Source: DATARH01 sp036489765
GTDB taxonomy: Bacteria; Pseudomonadota; Alphaproteobacteria; ATCC43930; CGMCC-115725
Length of the DNA: 44,649 nt
Assembly (NCBI GenBank): GCA_036489765.1
Contig: DASXFE010000071.1
Location: 1 to 44,649 of the forward strand
Direction: 5' to 3'
Below are positions 1 through 8,445 of this stretch, piece by piece. The first letter of the stretch is position 1. The number at the start of each line of letters is the position of its first letter. The position numbers and the translations under genes were made by a program. The notes under the pieces were generated by a model. That model was not told where the DNA came from. It did no database searches and saw only the letters and a list, made by a program, of their open reading frames with translations.

Positions 1-136
1 GCCGCCTCGCCCGTGACTTCGAGCGCTACGCCCGAACCGTCGCCGCCTTCTTCCGCCTCGCCATGATCCGCATCATGCTCCGCCGCCTCACCCGCCCAAA
101 CCTCTCAACTTGAATCCATTCTTCTTGGATCGGCTC
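1..136 (+). mobile_element. Right end of an IS5-type insertion sequence (partial)
   Basis: The window opens inside an insertion sequence; only its right end is present. It holds the last codons of the transposase (stop at 111-113) and a short tail. The tail ends in GGCTC at 132-136 followed by TAA at 137-139. IS1031-like IS5 elements often begin with GAGCC and duplicate a TNA target, so 136 is a plausible element edge and TAA a plausible target duplication. That edge is an inference, because the left end lies outside the window and the inverted repeat cannot be compared. Confidence 0.5.
3..113 (+). CDS. IS5-family transposase, C-terminal fragment (cut by window start)
   Basis: Thirty-six codons open from the window edge end at TGA 111-113. 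The peptide reads RLARDFERY near its start and continues with a hydrophobic/basic helix (FFRLAMIRIMLRRL). This is the typical C-terminal helix of IS5/DDE transposases, which follows the catalytic glutamate region and carries a Tyr/Phe-Arg pattern. The catalytic DDE residues are outside the window, so activity cannot be judged. It is the only transposase sequence I recognise in the window, and it lies next to an AT-richer HNH gene, suggesting this corner is accessory DNA. Confidence 0.6.
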   Translation, partial: RLARDFERYARTVAAFFRLAMIRIMLRRLTRPNLST

Positions 137-165
137 TAAGACAAGATGGGCATCTCCTATCATCT

Positions 166-879
166 CTAGCCTCCCGTGGCGCCAATTTGAATACCCACCA
201 GCCCGTCAGCGATTCGGTTACCCCGCATCACGTTGTTACCTGGGAAGATGCTTTCCTCGGAAGAGAGTCTGACTTGCCATGTCCCCAACCAGAGCCTCCC
301 TTCGATAATTGCTTCTGGCTTGCGGAAATCGATCCTCAAGGCGATGTCTCGAGGCCCGAAGCGCGCGATGGCAAGGTTATGCGCGTATTCAAAATCCCAC
401 AGATCATTGATACGAAAATGTACAACGTTCTCGACAACTTGCAGCATAGGGCTGCCAGCCTGATCCAAAATATTCAACGTAACCTTTGCTTGCCCATCCA
501 TCAAAGAACACGCGATTATCGGGGTCTCATAGAATTGCAGAATTACCGGTATATTTTCATACCAATTTCCTCCAACCCGGAAGATAAGATCGCGCTTATC
601 ATATTCGAGAGCTCCCTTGAATAATCCTTTGTCTATATTTACAGGCTTACCCTTGATCTCATACTGGCGATCTCGTTCTAACTTAGAAACGGCAGGATGG
701 CAGTTACCACACAGGGCTACCATGTCTTCGGCCCTAAAGTGCGCCTCTTCCGAGTACGGCACTATGTGGTGATATTCGAGGTACGGATGTCCACACTTCG
801 CGCACCCGAAGCCGGCCTCCTGCCTGAGCCGCCTCTCGACATCTGCTGGTGTAGATGGGCGCTTGTAGCCGGTCGCCAC
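166..879 (-). CDS. HNH endonuclease domain protein
   Basis: This 237-residue protein has an N-terminal HNH nuclease fold. Cys26-x2-Cys29 and Cys57-x2-Cys60 form the expected structural zinc site, with the catalytic His37-His38 pair and His61 between and after them. HNH enzymes cut DNA with one metal ion. The remaining ~170 residues match no family I know; they look like a beta-rich domain and may recognise a target. The start is GTG at 877-879, eleven bases after the ssb stop, so it could be co-transcribed with ssb, but the Shine-Dalgarno is weak. Its codon use is clearly AT-richer than ssb's, suggesting recent acquisition. It could be a homing-type or restriction-like nuclease, or a defence gene; the sequence does not decide. 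Confidence 0.8.
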   Translation of the reverse strand: MATGYKRPSTPADVERRLRQEAGFGCAKCGHPYLEYHHIVPYSEEAHFRAEDMVALCGNCHPAVSKLERDRQYEIKGKPVNIDKGLFKGALEYDKRDLIFRVGGNWYENIPVILQFYETPIIACSLMDGQAKVTLNILDQAGSPMLQVVENVVHFRINDLWDFEYAHNLAIARFGPRDIALRIDFRKPEAIIEGRLWLGTWQVRLSSEESIFPGNNVMRGNRIADGLVGIQIGATGG

Positions 880-890
880 CGCAGCAACCC

Positions 891-1424
891 CTAGAACGGG
901 ATCTCGTCGTCGAGGTCGTTGCTCGGCGCGCGGCTCCGGGCGCCGCCAAACCCACCGCCACCGCCGGCCATCGCCGGGGCACGGGAGGCCGCCGGAGCCG
1001 AGCCGCCCATGTAATCGTCCTCGTAATCGCCACCGCCGCCGCCGCTCTCACCGCCACGGCCGCCGCCACCCCCAGCACCATCGAGCATCGTCAACTCGCC
1101 GCGGAAACGCTGCAGCACGACCTCGGTCGAGTATTTCTCGATGCCGGCGTTGTCGGTCCATTTGCGGGTCTGGAGGGCACCCTCGACATAGATTTTGGAA
1201 CCCTTGCGCAGGTATTTCTCGGCGAGCTCGACGAGGCGCTCGTTGAAGATCACCACGCGATGCCACTCGGTCCGCTCCTTGCGCTCGCCGGAGACGCGGT
1301 CGCGCCAGCTTTCCGACGTCGCCAGATTCAGATTGGCGATGCGGGTGCCGTCCTGGGTCGAACGGAGCTCGGGGTCGCGGCCGAGATTGCCGACGAGGAT
1401 CACCTTGTTGACGCTGCCTGCCAT
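891..1424 (-). CDS. ssb: Single-stranded DNA-binding protein SSB
   Basis: SSB coats single-stranded DNA during replication, repair and recombination. The 177-residue product has the OB fold in about residues 1-110 (start MAGSVNKVILVGNLG, then GTRIANLNLATSE and the WHRVVIF strand). A long glycine-rich linker with an unusual run of glycines and aspartates follows. It ends in the acidic tail DLDDEIPF, which docks partner proteins. Length and architecture match tetrameric alphaproteobacterial SSB. A near-consensus alphaproteobacterial SOS box lies at 1480-1494, 56 bases upstream, so DNA-damage induction is likely. An HNH gene follows 11 bases downstream on the same strand. In many proteobacteria ssb sits divergently beside uvrA; here uvrA is about 7 kb away. 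Confidence 0.97.
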   Translation of the reverse strand: MAGSVNKVILVGNLGRDPELRSTQDGTRIANLNLATSESWRDRVSGERKERTEWHRVVIFNERLVELAEKYLRKGSKIYVEGALQTRKWTDNAGIEKYSTEVVLQRFRGELTMLDGAGGGGGRGGESGGGGGDYEDDYMGGSAPAASRAPAMAGGGGGFGGARSRAPSNDLDDEIPF

Positions 1425-1479
1425 GGGTCCACCGGGGTTGGGATGCGCGGGTAGGGCATTCTATTCGGCCCCGCCAGAT

Positions 1480-1494
1480 GTTCCTACTTTATTC
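1480..1494. promoter_or_regulatory. Candidate LexA (SOS) box upstream of ssb
   Basis: The plus strand reads GTTC-CTACTTT-ATTC. This is one mismatch from the alphaproteobacterial LexA site GTTC-N7-GTTC, with the exact seven-base spacer. It lies 56 bases before the ssb start. ssb is a known LexA target in several alphaproteobacteria. A matching near-consensus site precedes uvrA in this window, which strengthens both. Assignment is by pattern only. Confidence 0.55.
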
Positions 1495-1535
1495 TTATCC
1501 CCGCTATCCACAACCCCATCGGCCGATTCTTCGCG

Positions 1536-2930
1536 TCAGTGCGCCGTGCCGTGGTCGAGCACCATCGCCTTGCCGTGCGTCTCAACGCCGAGGAACAGGA
1601 ACGACAGCCCGACCAGCAGCATCGCAAACGCCAGGAATAAGAAGGCGGGGGACACCGCCGCCTCGGTCTGCTGGACCGAGACGAGGTGGCTCGTCCCGGC
1701 GATCAGCGCGAGGCTCAACGGCCCGATGATCTTGCCAACCCCGTTCGCGGTCTGACCGAGCCCTGACGAGCGCGCGCCCATATTCACGCCGTAGCTTTCG
1801 ACCGTGTACGGCGCGAGGTTCGAGAACCCGCCCTCGATACAGAAGGTCGAGCAGGCGAGCAGCTCGACCATCAGCGGCATCTCGCCGATCATCACCGAGT
1901 TGAAATACCCGGCCAGCGCCAGCGCCACCGTGCCGCCAAACCCCCAGACGATGCCGAGCGACCGCCGCCCCATCACCGGCGCGAGAAAGGTCACGACGAC
2001 CTTGCCGGCGACCCCGGCCCCCGAGACGATGACGAAATACGCCGCCGCCTTCGGCACCGGAACACCGAGCAGCAGCGCGACGATCGTCGGGCCCCACAGA
2101 TAGACCCCGTAGCCCGCCGTCGACGACCCGCCCCAGATCAGCACCGTCTCCCAGAACATGCGCGGATGCTGCAACAGGTCGAGCCAGTTGCCGCGCGGCT
2201 GGACCGCCGGCGGCACGGTCGGTAGCGGCACTTGGTCGATCGGCAGCCGCAAATACCGCGCGACCTCGGCGCGCGCCTCGACAAAGCGGCCCTTGGCGGT
2301 CAGCCAGCGCACCGATTCCGGCGTGAAGATCCACACGAGAACGCCGATCGCCAGCGCGACAAACCCGAGGAGCGCGACCCGGCGCCAGCCATACGGGCCC
2401 ATGATCGCGGCCGAGATCGCCGGAGCCAGAAACCCTCCCGCCGAGGCCCAGACGACGTAAAAGCTCGTGGCAAAGGTCCGGTAGCGGGTCGGGGTCAACT
2501 CGACGATCACGGTCAGCGAAGGCGTCACCGCGGCGCACAGCCCGACCCCGACAAAGAAGCGCAGGATCGCGAAAAGGATCCAACCGCCTTCGGGAATGAA
2601 GGCGATGAGGCCCGAGGCCAGCGCACAGATAAAGGTGCCGATCACCATCTGCTGCTTTCGGCCCCACGCGTCGGCGAAGGACCCGAACAAGACCGCTCCG
2701 ACGATGGCGCCGACCCCGCCGCTGTAAAGGATGATCGCGGACTGGCCGTAGGTCAGGTGCCATTCCTGATTCACCGCCGCGAGCAGGTAGCCGACCACCA
2801 GGAAATCGAAGAAATCGAAAACAAAAACTGCCGACATCAGGATGAAGATCATCCAATAGCGGGCGTTGAGCGGGGCGCTGTCGAAGAGCCCCAACAGGTC
2901 CTCAGACGTATTTTGGGTATCTTGGGCCAT
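1536..2930 (-). CDS. MFS transporter, aromatic-acid/sugar porter type
   Basis: This 464-residue inner-membrane protein has about twelve hydrophobic helices and the MFS loop 2-3 signature (GSFADAWGRK, residues 83-92). TM1 carries two aspartates (FVFDFFDF), as in proton-coupled aromatic-acid symporters. The TM4 region has RFFVGVG, and the central cytoplasmic loop follows PESVRWL, a sugar-porter-family signature. It probably imports an organic acid or sugar-like compound with protons; the substrate is unknown. A paralogue follows at 3151-4533 on the same strand. Both share the N-terminal APLNARYW segment and the EGGFSNLAPYTVE and SSGLGQ.ANGVGKI.GPL segments, so they are a tandem duplication. The stop lies 41 bases beyond the candidate SOS box, but I see no functional link to it. 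Confidence 0.85.
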   Translation of the reverse strand: MAQDTQNTSEDLLGLFDSAPLNARYWMIFILMSAVFVFDFFDFLVVGYLLAAVNQEWHLTYGQSAIILYSGGVGAIVGAVLFGSFADAWGRKQQMVIGTFICALASGLIAFIPEGGWILFAILRFFVGVGLCAAVTPSLTVIVELTPTRYRTFATSFYVVWASAGGFLAPAISAAIMGPYGWRRVALLGFVALAIGVLVWIFTPESVRWLTAKGRFVEARAEVARYLRLPIDQVPLPTVPPAVQPRGNWLDLLQHPRMFWETVLIWGGSSTAGYGVYLWGPTIVALLLGVPVPKAAAYFVIVSGAGVAGKVVVTFLAPVMGRRSLGIVWGFGGTVALALAGYFNSVMIGEMPLMVELLACSTFCIEGGFSNLAPYTVESYGVNMGARSSGLGQTANGVGKIIGPLSLALIAGTSHLVSVQQTEAAVSPAFLFLAFAMLLVGLSFLFLGVETHGKAMVLDHGTAH

Positions 2931-3020
2931 GCCCGTTCTCCCTGTTCGTTCGCATGCCGACGCCTATGCGGCGTTCTTGCCCAGGAAGTATGCGGACGCT
3001 GCCGCCCGACCGTCAACGGC

Positions 3021-3122
3021 GGCCGGATTAAAAAGGCCGTCAACCCCGGCGGAGGCCGGGACCCACTTTTCAGCCGCTCGTATGGTTGAATCGTGGGTTC
3101 CCGCCCTGCGCCGGGACGACGT
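3021..3122. repeat. Palindromic intergenic repeat between the MFS genes
   Basis: Two GC-rich hairpins flank an ACCCAC...GTGGGT pair. CCCGGC-GGAG-GCCGGG lies at 3045-3060, and a mirrored half with CCCGCC...GCCGGGA lies near 3100-3118. The form resembles the widely dispersed alphaproteobacterial intergenic palindrome whose other copy here is at 28733-28815. It occupies most of the 220-base gap between the tandem transporters and could stabilise or terminate transcripts. Confidence 0.6.
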
Positions 3123-3150
3123 TGAAATATCGAGCTTCGGAGGGCCGCCC

Positions 3151-4533
3151 CTACTCCGCCGCGTGGCTCAGGGCGATCTGCTTCCCGTGGGTCTCGACGC
3201 CGAGGAAGGCGAAGGCGAGCGCGACGGCGATCATCGTCACGCCGAGGAAAGCGAAGGCTGGGAACACCGCGTCGGCCGTCGCCTTGGGTGCGATAATGTT
3301 GTCGCTGCCGGCGAGGATCGCGAGCGCCAGCGGGCCGACGATCTTGCCGACACCGTTGGCCGCCTGCCCCAGCCCCGACGAGCGCGAGCCGAGGGCGACG
3401 CCGTACTGCTCCACCGTATAGGGCGCGAGGTTCGAGAACCCGCCTTCGGCGAAGAATGCGGCGCCCGCGGTCAGGATCACGAACACCGGGAAGCCGCCGA
3501 CCAGCGCCCCGCTGAAATACCCGGCGACGATCAGGCCGACCCCGGCGAGCAGCCCGAACAGGATCCCGAGCGTCCGGCGCCCCATGATCTGTGCGAAAAC
3601 CGACACCAGCAGCTTTCCGCTGACGCCCGCGGCCGAGATGATGAGGAAGTACTTGGCCGCCTGCGCCGGCTCGACCTTGAGCGCCAGCGCGATGATCGTC
3701 GGGCCCCACAGAATGTAGCCGTAGACCGCCGAGGCCGAGCCGCCCCAGATGATCAGCGTCTGCCAGAACAGCCCGGGCTTGTGATAAAGCTCGGCGAGGT
3801 TCGCGCGCGGCTGCACCGCCGGCCGCACCGTCGGCAGCGGCAGCGAGCTTGCCGGACGGCCGAGCGAGCGCGCCACCTCGTCCCTCGCCTCGGCAAACCG
3901 CCCTTTCGCCGCCAGCCACCGCGCCGACTCGGGTACCAGCGCCCAGACCAACAGCCCGATCGCGATCGCAACGAACCCGGTCATCGCGACGCCGCGCCAG
4001 CCGAAAGCGTGCAGGAGGATCGCCGAGGTGAAGGTCGCGAGCAGCGTGCCGGCGCTCGCAAACACGACGAAAAAGCTGGTGATGCCGGTACGCCAGCGGG
4101 TCGGCGTCTGCTCGACGATCATCGGCAGGATCGGCGTGACGCCGGCGGCGAGGCCGACACCGACGAGAAAGCGCAAGATCGCAAGCCCGACCCAGGACCC
4201 GGTCGGCAACAATCCGATGCACCCGGCGCAGACGCCGCACATCAGCGTGCCGATGACCGACAGCGCCTTGCGCCCGAGCACGTCGCCGAGCGACCCCGAG
4301 ATCAGCGAGCCGACGATGGCGCCGACGCCGGCGCCATAAAGAATGAGCGCGCCCTGCCCGTAGGTGAGATGCCACTCCGGCCCGATCGCCGACATCACGA
4401 ACGCGATCAGGAAAAAATCGAAAAAGTCGAGAACCAGCACCAGCGAGGCGATCGTGAAATTGGTCCAATAGCGCGCATTGAGCGGCGCATCGTCATACAT
4501 CGCCAGAAGTGCATCGGACGTCTGCCCGGCCAT
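3151..4533 (-). CDS. MFS transporter, paralogue of the neighbouring gene
   Basis: The start chosen is ATG 4531-4533 (MAGQTSDALL), because a GGGGGAGAG ribosome-binding site lies a few bases upstream; a longer frame to 4566 lacks one. The 460-residue product is a twelve-helix MFS porter. It has the loop signature GSLGDVLGRK, paired acidic residues in TM1 (LDFFDFF) and a PESARWL loop. Its closest visible relative is the adjacent gene at 1536-2930, so the pair probably transports related compounds. On this strand it is the upstream member; a palindromic repeat lies between them. It is divergent from the flavin amine oxidase gene (207-base gap), so a shared regulatory region with that enzyme is possible. 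The substrate is not predictable. Confidence 0.85.
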   Translation of the reverse strand: MAGQTSDALLAMYDDAPLNARYWTNFTIASLVLVLDFFDFFLIAFVMSAIGPEWHLTYGQGALILYGAGVGAIVGSLISGSLGDVLGRKALSVIGTLMCGVCAGCIGLLPTGSWVGLAILRFLVGVGLAAGVTPILPMIVEQTPTRWRTGITSFFVVFASAGTLLATFTSAILLHAFGWRGVAMTGFVAIAIGLLVWALVPESARWLAAKGRFAEARDEVARSLGRPASSLPLPTVRPAVQPRANLAELYHKPGLFWQTLIIWGGSASAVYGYILWGPTIIALALKVEPAQAAKYFLIISAAGVSGKLLVSVFAQIMGRRTLGILFGLLAGVGLIVAGYFSGALVGGFPVFVILTAGAAFFAEGGFSNLAPYTVEQYGVALGSRSSGLGQAANGVGKIVGPLALAILAGSDNIIAPKATADAVFPAFAFLGVTMIAVALAFAFLGVETHGKQIALSHAAE

Positions 4534-4740
4534 ACGTCTCTCCCCCACCGCATAATTGCGCCGCACTGCATCGGCGACGCCGAGCGCGGCTTTTTGTCGG
4601 ATAAAGTATTAGCCTGGTAAATAACCGCGTCAACGCTGCGCGGCGCGCGGCGCTATCCGATCGCAGCGAGCCGGCATTCCCGTTCCTGCCTTGCGCCGAG
4701 AGCGTCTTGTGCCCGACGCAGCCGCATCCCACACTGCGCC

Positions 4741-6021
4741 ATGACATCCCGTCCGCCCGCACATTTCTTGATCGTCGGAGCCGGCGCGGCCGGGTTGATG
4801 GCGGCGCGCGAGCTCGCCCGCGCCGGCCGCGAGGTGACGGTGCTCGAGGCGCGCGACCGGCTCGGCGGCCGGATCTGGTCGTTGCCGGCCGAGGAATTCG
4901 GCTATCCGGCCGAGGGCGGCCCCGAATTCGTCCATGGCGCCGCAAACGTCACCCGGGCAGTCCTCGGCGACGCCGGGCTCAAGCTGAAATCCCGCGGCGG
5001 CGCGCGCTGGAGCAAGCGGTCGGGCACCCTGGCCCCGGACGACTGGTCGATGCCGCATGCGCGCGATTTTTATCAGGCGCTGCTCGCGGTTGCCGATGAT
5101 CTGCCGGTCGCCGAATTCCTCGACCGGCATTTCGCCGACCGGCGCTACGACGAGCTGCGGCGCTCGGTGACGCGGACCGTCGAGGGGTACGACGCCGCCG
5201 ACCCGAGCCGGATGAGCACGCTCGCGCTGCGCGAGGAGTGGATGGCGCGCGACGACGGCCAGCACGGCCGCCCCGCAGACGGCTACGGCGCGATGATCGA
5301 CTATCTGGCCGCGGATTGCCGCGCCCATGGCGGCTCGGTGCATCTCGGCGCCGAGGTGGTGGCGATCGAGGCGGCCGGCGACGGGATCGCCGTCCGCTGC
5401 CGCGACGGCGCCGTGTTCGCGGCGGACGCCGCGGTCCTCTCGGTGCCGTTGCCGCTGCTCAACGAGATCACCCTGCCGCCCAGCGCGCGCGGGCGTGCCG
5501 CCACGGCCGTCGACATCGGCTACGGCAATGTCGTCAAGCACTTATACCGCTTTACTACCCGGTGGTGGACGGATGTCGGGCCGCATGACCTCGGCGATCT
5601 GTCGTTCATCATCTCCAACGCCGCGGTGCCGACCTGGTGGACACAGCAGCCAAGCCCCTATCCGGTGCTGACCGGCTGGTATGCCGGCCCCAAGGCGGAC
5701 CGGGTCTCGGCGCTCTCCGAGGCCGAGCTGATCGAGATGGGCCTCGCCTCGCTCGCCGAGATCTTCGAACTGCCCCTCGACCGCCTCCGCCGGCAGCTCG
5801 TGACCGCGCGTGCGATCAACTGGGGCAACGACCCCTTCGCCCGCGGCGCCTATTCCTACGCCACCCTGAAATCCCGTGCCGCCCAGCACGCGCTCAAGGA
5901 CCCCGGCGACGGCACCGTCTTTTTCACCGGCGAAGCCCTCTACGCCGGCCCCGACATGGGCACCGTCGAAGCCGCGCTGGCGAGCGGCGAAGAGACGGCA
6001 AAGACGATTTTGCAGACGTAA
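4741..6021 (+). CDS. Flavin-containing amine oxidase (NAD(P)-binding-like, FAD-dependent)
   Basis: The 426-residue protein starts with a Rossmann FAD motif, GAGAAGL (residues 13-19). The ADP-ribose-binding Glu in VLEARDRLGGR follows, as in monoamine and polyamine oxidases. The middle carries the substrate domain, and near residue 365 WGNDPFARGAYSY matches the family's W..DPF..G.Y element. The C-terminal FAD-closing motif FTGEALYAGPDMGTVEAAL is intact. It should oxidise a primary or secondary amine to an imine, giving hydrogen peroxide, in the cytoplasm; the substrate is unknown. No signal peptide is seen. It diverges from an MFS transporter and converges on a small exported protein, with a terminator-like hairpin between them. 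An orphan solute-binding protein nearby might deliver its substrate, which is speculation. Confidence 0.88.
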   Translation: MTSRPPAHFLIVGAGAAGLMAARELARAGREVTVLEARDRLGGRIWSLPAEEFGYPAEGGPEFVHGAANVTRAVLGDAGLKLKSRGGARWSKRSGTLAPDDWSMPHARDFYQALLAVADDLPVAEFLDRHFADRRYDELRRSVTRTVEGYDAADPSRMSTLALREEWMARDDGQHGRPADGYGAMIDYLAADCRAHGGSVHLGAEVVAIEAAGDGIAVRCRDGAVFAADAAVLSVPLPLLNEITLPPSARGRAATAVDIGYGNVVKHLYRFTTRWWTDVGPHDLGDLSFIISNAAVPTWWTQQPSPYPVLTGWYAGPKADRVSALSEAELIEMGLASLAEIFELPLDRLRRQLVTARAINWGNDPFARGAYSYATLKSRAAQHALKDPGDGTVFFTGEALYAGPDMGTVEAALASGEETAKTILQT

Positions 6022-6025
6022 GGCG

Positions 6026-6060
6026 CCCTCTCCGGCCAATTGGCGGAGAGGGAGCTTTCT
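6026..6060. terminator. Hairpin terminator between convergent genes
   Basis: CCCTCTCCG (6026-6034) pairs perfectly with CGGAGAGGG (6044-6052) around a short CCAATTGG centre. A pyrimidine tail AGCTTTCTT follows. It sits right after the amine oxidase stop and right before the stop of the opposite gene, the usual place for a bidirectional terminator. The T-run is short, so strength is uncertain. Confidence 0.55.
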
Positions 6061-6657
6061 TCATCGACTCGAGGCCCGGTACTCAGGCTGGTCGCCGCCG
6101 AGCGGGCTGATGCGGACGAGGATCTGGCCGGTCAGCCCGCAAGGGCCGGTGGTGATGTCGCGGGTAACGCAGCCTTCATAGGCCTCGACCGTGGTGTCGC
6201 GAAAGATCCCGCGGATCAGGTCGCCGTCGCGCTGCCAATCGAGCTCGGTCGCGGCCTGGAAGCCGTTCCCGGGCTCCGGATGGGCGGCGCAGGAGGCGTC
6301 GGGGGCGCCGAACGCCTGTTCGAGCCCCATGACGACGCCGCGGAACGCCGGCGGGTTGACGCCGTGGCGCTGCCGCTCGAGCTGGACCCGCTTGAGGCCG
6401 CCCGTCTTCCTGTCCATCTGGAAAAAGGCGATCAGCGTCACCCCGCCGACCTCGACATCGCGCAGTACGACCTGAGTGTAGCTGTCGCCGTAGATCAGCG
6501 GGCTGGCGAGGATCGTCGCCTCGCCCCCGAAATGCAGGGCGAGGTCCCGGCCCGCCTCGCCCCATGAGGTGCCGTGCCAGATCGCGGCAAGGTCGGCTGC
6601 CCGTGCCGGTAACGTGGCGATGAGGCCGCAGAGCAGGAACCCCAGCACTCGAAGCAT
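6061..6657 (-). CDS. Exported protein of unknown function
   Basis: This 198-residue protein begins with a clear Sec signal peptide (MLRVLGFLLCGLIATLPARA, cut after ARA-A near residue 20), so it is periplasmic. The mature part is mostly beta-strand in character. It contains WHGTSWGEAGRD, a MDRKTGGLKRVQLER segment and three cysteines (C124, C163, C173 approximately) that could make a disulphide. I do not recognise the family. The stop codon of the solute-binding protein precursor gene (6679) is 21 bases upstream on the same strand, so the two may form one operon in which the solute-binding protein is first. Nothing points to catalysis. Confidence 0.75.
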   Translation of the reverse strand: MLRVLGFLLCGLIATLPARAADLAAIWHGTSWGEAGRDLALHFGGEATILASPLIYGDSYTQVVLRDVEVGGVTLIAFFQMDRKTGGLKRVQLERQRHGVNPPAFRGVVMGLEQAFGAPDASCAAHPEPGNGFQAATELDWQRDGDLIRGIFRDTTVEAYEGCVTRDITTGPCGLTGQILVRISPLGGDQPEYRASSR

Positions 6658-6678
6658 CGGGCGCAGTCTAACCCCGCC

Positions 6679-8280
6679 CTACCGGTCGAGCCACACCACG
6701 GCGAGGTCCTGGTTGATGTAGTGGCTCGGGCTGATCATCCATCCCTTGACGTACGACTGCTGCGGGATGATCCGATACTGCCACGGCAGCATGATCTCGT
6801 GCGCCCGCGTATCGAGCACGTATTTCTCGAACCCCCGCATCAGCACCCGCTGCTTCGTCGGGTCGCCCTCCTGCAGCAGCTTCTGGTACATCGCGATCTC
6901 GGGCTCGTCTTCGTAATTGCCGTAATTCTCGGTCTGCACCGTGTGCGGCAGGTATTTGCCGACATCGATCGGCGGGTTGACCACGCCCTGGCAGTTGAAA
7001 TCGATCGTGACGTCGAAATTGGAGCTGCGCAGCGCCTCGTAGAACGGCCCGGTCGGGATCACCTTCTGCGTCACCTTGAGGCCGATCTTGCTCCATTCGT
7101 CGATGACGAAAGCGCCGATGTATTTGTAGGGCTGGTCGATGTTGCGGTTGAGCAGCTCGAAGGTGAGGTTCTCGGCGCCCGCCTCCTTGAGCAGCCGCTT
7201 CGCCTCCGCCCGCGATCTCTCGATATCGGGCCAGTAGCCGACGATCTGCTCCAGCTCCTCCTTGGTCGCGGCGAGCGGCGACCCGGGGAAGACGAGGCCG
7301 CCGACGGTACGGACGATCGCGATCTTCGACAGCGCCGGCGCGTTCTTCCACCGGTCCAGCGCCAGGGTCAGCGCCCGCCGCACCCGCACGTCGTCAAATG
7401 GTTTGCGCTTGTGGTTCGGGGTGACGAGATTGGCGCAGTTCCAGTCGCTCTCCTGCACGGTGAGCTTGTCGCCCAGCGCCTTTTTCAGCTCGTCGCGCGC
7501 CGTCGGCGGCAATCCGCGCATCTCCATCGCGGCGCGGCCCGCGCGGATCGCATCGATTCGGGTGGCCTGCTTGTCGGCGTAGATGCCAACAAAGCCGTCG
7601 AGATACGGCAACCCCTCGACATAGAAATTCGGGTTGCGGGTGCCTTTGATCGACTGCCCGGTCTCGTACCCGGCAAAGACGAACGGCCCCGAGCCCATCA
7701 CGTTCTTCTCGAAAAAATGCGGGTCCTTGTCGAGGATCGCCTTGGGATAGATGAAGGCAAACGGGTCGGCGAGCGCCGGGAGGAACGCCGCTGTCGCGTA
7801 TTTGAGCCGGAACACCACGGTCGACGGATCGGGCGCCTCCACCTTGTCGACCATGATAAAATTGGCCTGCCGGGCGCCGATCTTGCCCGGCGGCGGGCTG
7901 ACGATCTCCTGCCAGCTCGCGGCGACGTCGGCCGCACTCAGCGGACTGCCGTCGTGGAATTTGACCCCGCTTTTGATCTTGAAAATCCAGGTCTTGCCGT
8001 CGTCGGTCGGCTTCGGAATCTCGGTGCAGAGGTCGCAGACGAAATCGGTCGTCGACAGCGAATTCTTCGGATTGATGCGCAGCAGCACGCTGTAAAACGG
8101 CGCCACCGACTGCGCCGTCGCAAACGTCGTCTCGCGGTGCCCGTCAAAGCTCGGCGGCGCATCCGCGGGGATCATATAGGTCAGCGTCCCGCCATGCTTC
8201 GGCGCCTCATCCGCCGCCGCGGGCAAGGTGGCCGCGAGCAGCAGGGCGGCGGCAACGTGCAGGTATCGGATTCGAGGCAT
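6679..8280 (-). CDS. ABC transporter substrate-binding protein, family 5 (peptide/opine type)
   Basis: ATG 8278-8280 is preferred over the longer frame to 8403: it follows an AGGAG ribosome-binding site and opens a signal peptide (MPRIRYLHVAAALLLAATLPAAADE). The 533-residue size and the segments WIFKIKSGVKFHDGSPLSAADV and MGSGPFVFAGYETG are typical of SBP_bac_5 proteins such as DppA and OppA. These bind peptides, opines or other amines in the periplasm. Matching permease and ATPase genes are absent from both sides, so it must use subunits encoded elsewhere or work as a scavenging receptor. A small exported protein follows 21 bases downstream. Ligand unknown. Confidence 0.9.
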   Translation of the reverse strand: MPRIRYLHVAAALLLAATLPAAADEAPKHGGTLTYMIPADAPPSFDGHRETTFATAQSVAPFYSVLLRINPKNSLSTTDFVCDLCTEIPKPTDDGKTWIFKIKSGVKFHDGSPLSAADVAASWQEIVSPPPGKIGARQANFIMVDKVEAPDPSTVVFRLKYATAAFLPALADPFAFIYPKAILDKDPHFFEKNVMGSGPFVFAGYETGQSIKGTRNPNFYVEGLPYLDGFVGIYADKQATRIDAIRAGRAAMEMRGLPPTARDELKKALGDKLTVQESDWNCANLVTPNHKRKPFDDVRVRRALTLALDRWKNAPALSKIAIVRTVGGLVFPGSPLAATKEELEQIVGYWPDIERSRAEAKRLLKEAGAENLTFELLNRNIDQPYKYIGAFVIDEWSKIGLKVTQKVIPTGPFYEALRSSNFDVTIDFNCQGVVNPPIDVGKYLPHTVQTENYGNYEDEPEIAMYQKLLQEGDPTKQRVLMRGFEKYVLDTRAHEIMLPWQYRIIPQQSYVKGWMISPSHYINQDLAVVWLDR

Positions 8281-8355
8281 AACGTACTCCAACTCCTGTC
8301 CGCCCCATCTTTTGCCCAGACGGACTCCGTCTTCAAGCGGCCCCGGACCCCCAAG

Positions 8356-8394
8356 GTCATTCCGGGGCGGCCGCCGCGATAAACCCGGAATGAC
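8356..8394. repeat. Palindromic repeat between SBP gene and uvrA
   Basis: GTCATTCCGGG (8356-8366) and CCCGGAATGAC (8384-8394) are perfect 11-base complements around a 17-base loop. AGACGGACTCCGTCT just upstream is a further small palindrome. A single arm (GGTCATTCCGG) recurs near 27350. This is a dispersed intergenic palindrome, not a terminator for either divergent neighbour. Confidence 0.65.
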
Positions 8395-8445
8395 CGCGGA
8401 CAAGGAAATCTATCCAAATTTGACGCCGGCCGTCGATGGCCGTAA

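Noticed and set aside
187..624. A plus-strand open frame of about 145 codons opposite the HNH gene.
   Set aside because: It lies antisense to a gene with clear HNH motifs, has no recognisable domain or ribosome-binding site, and shows no protein-like pattern.
2232..4620. Very long plus-strand open frames across the MFS region and similar ones opposite uvrA and the Mo-hydroxylase.
   Set aside because: They consist of low-complexity Arg/Asp/Pro/Gly runs typical of antisense frames in GC-rich genes, with stops suppressed by composition.
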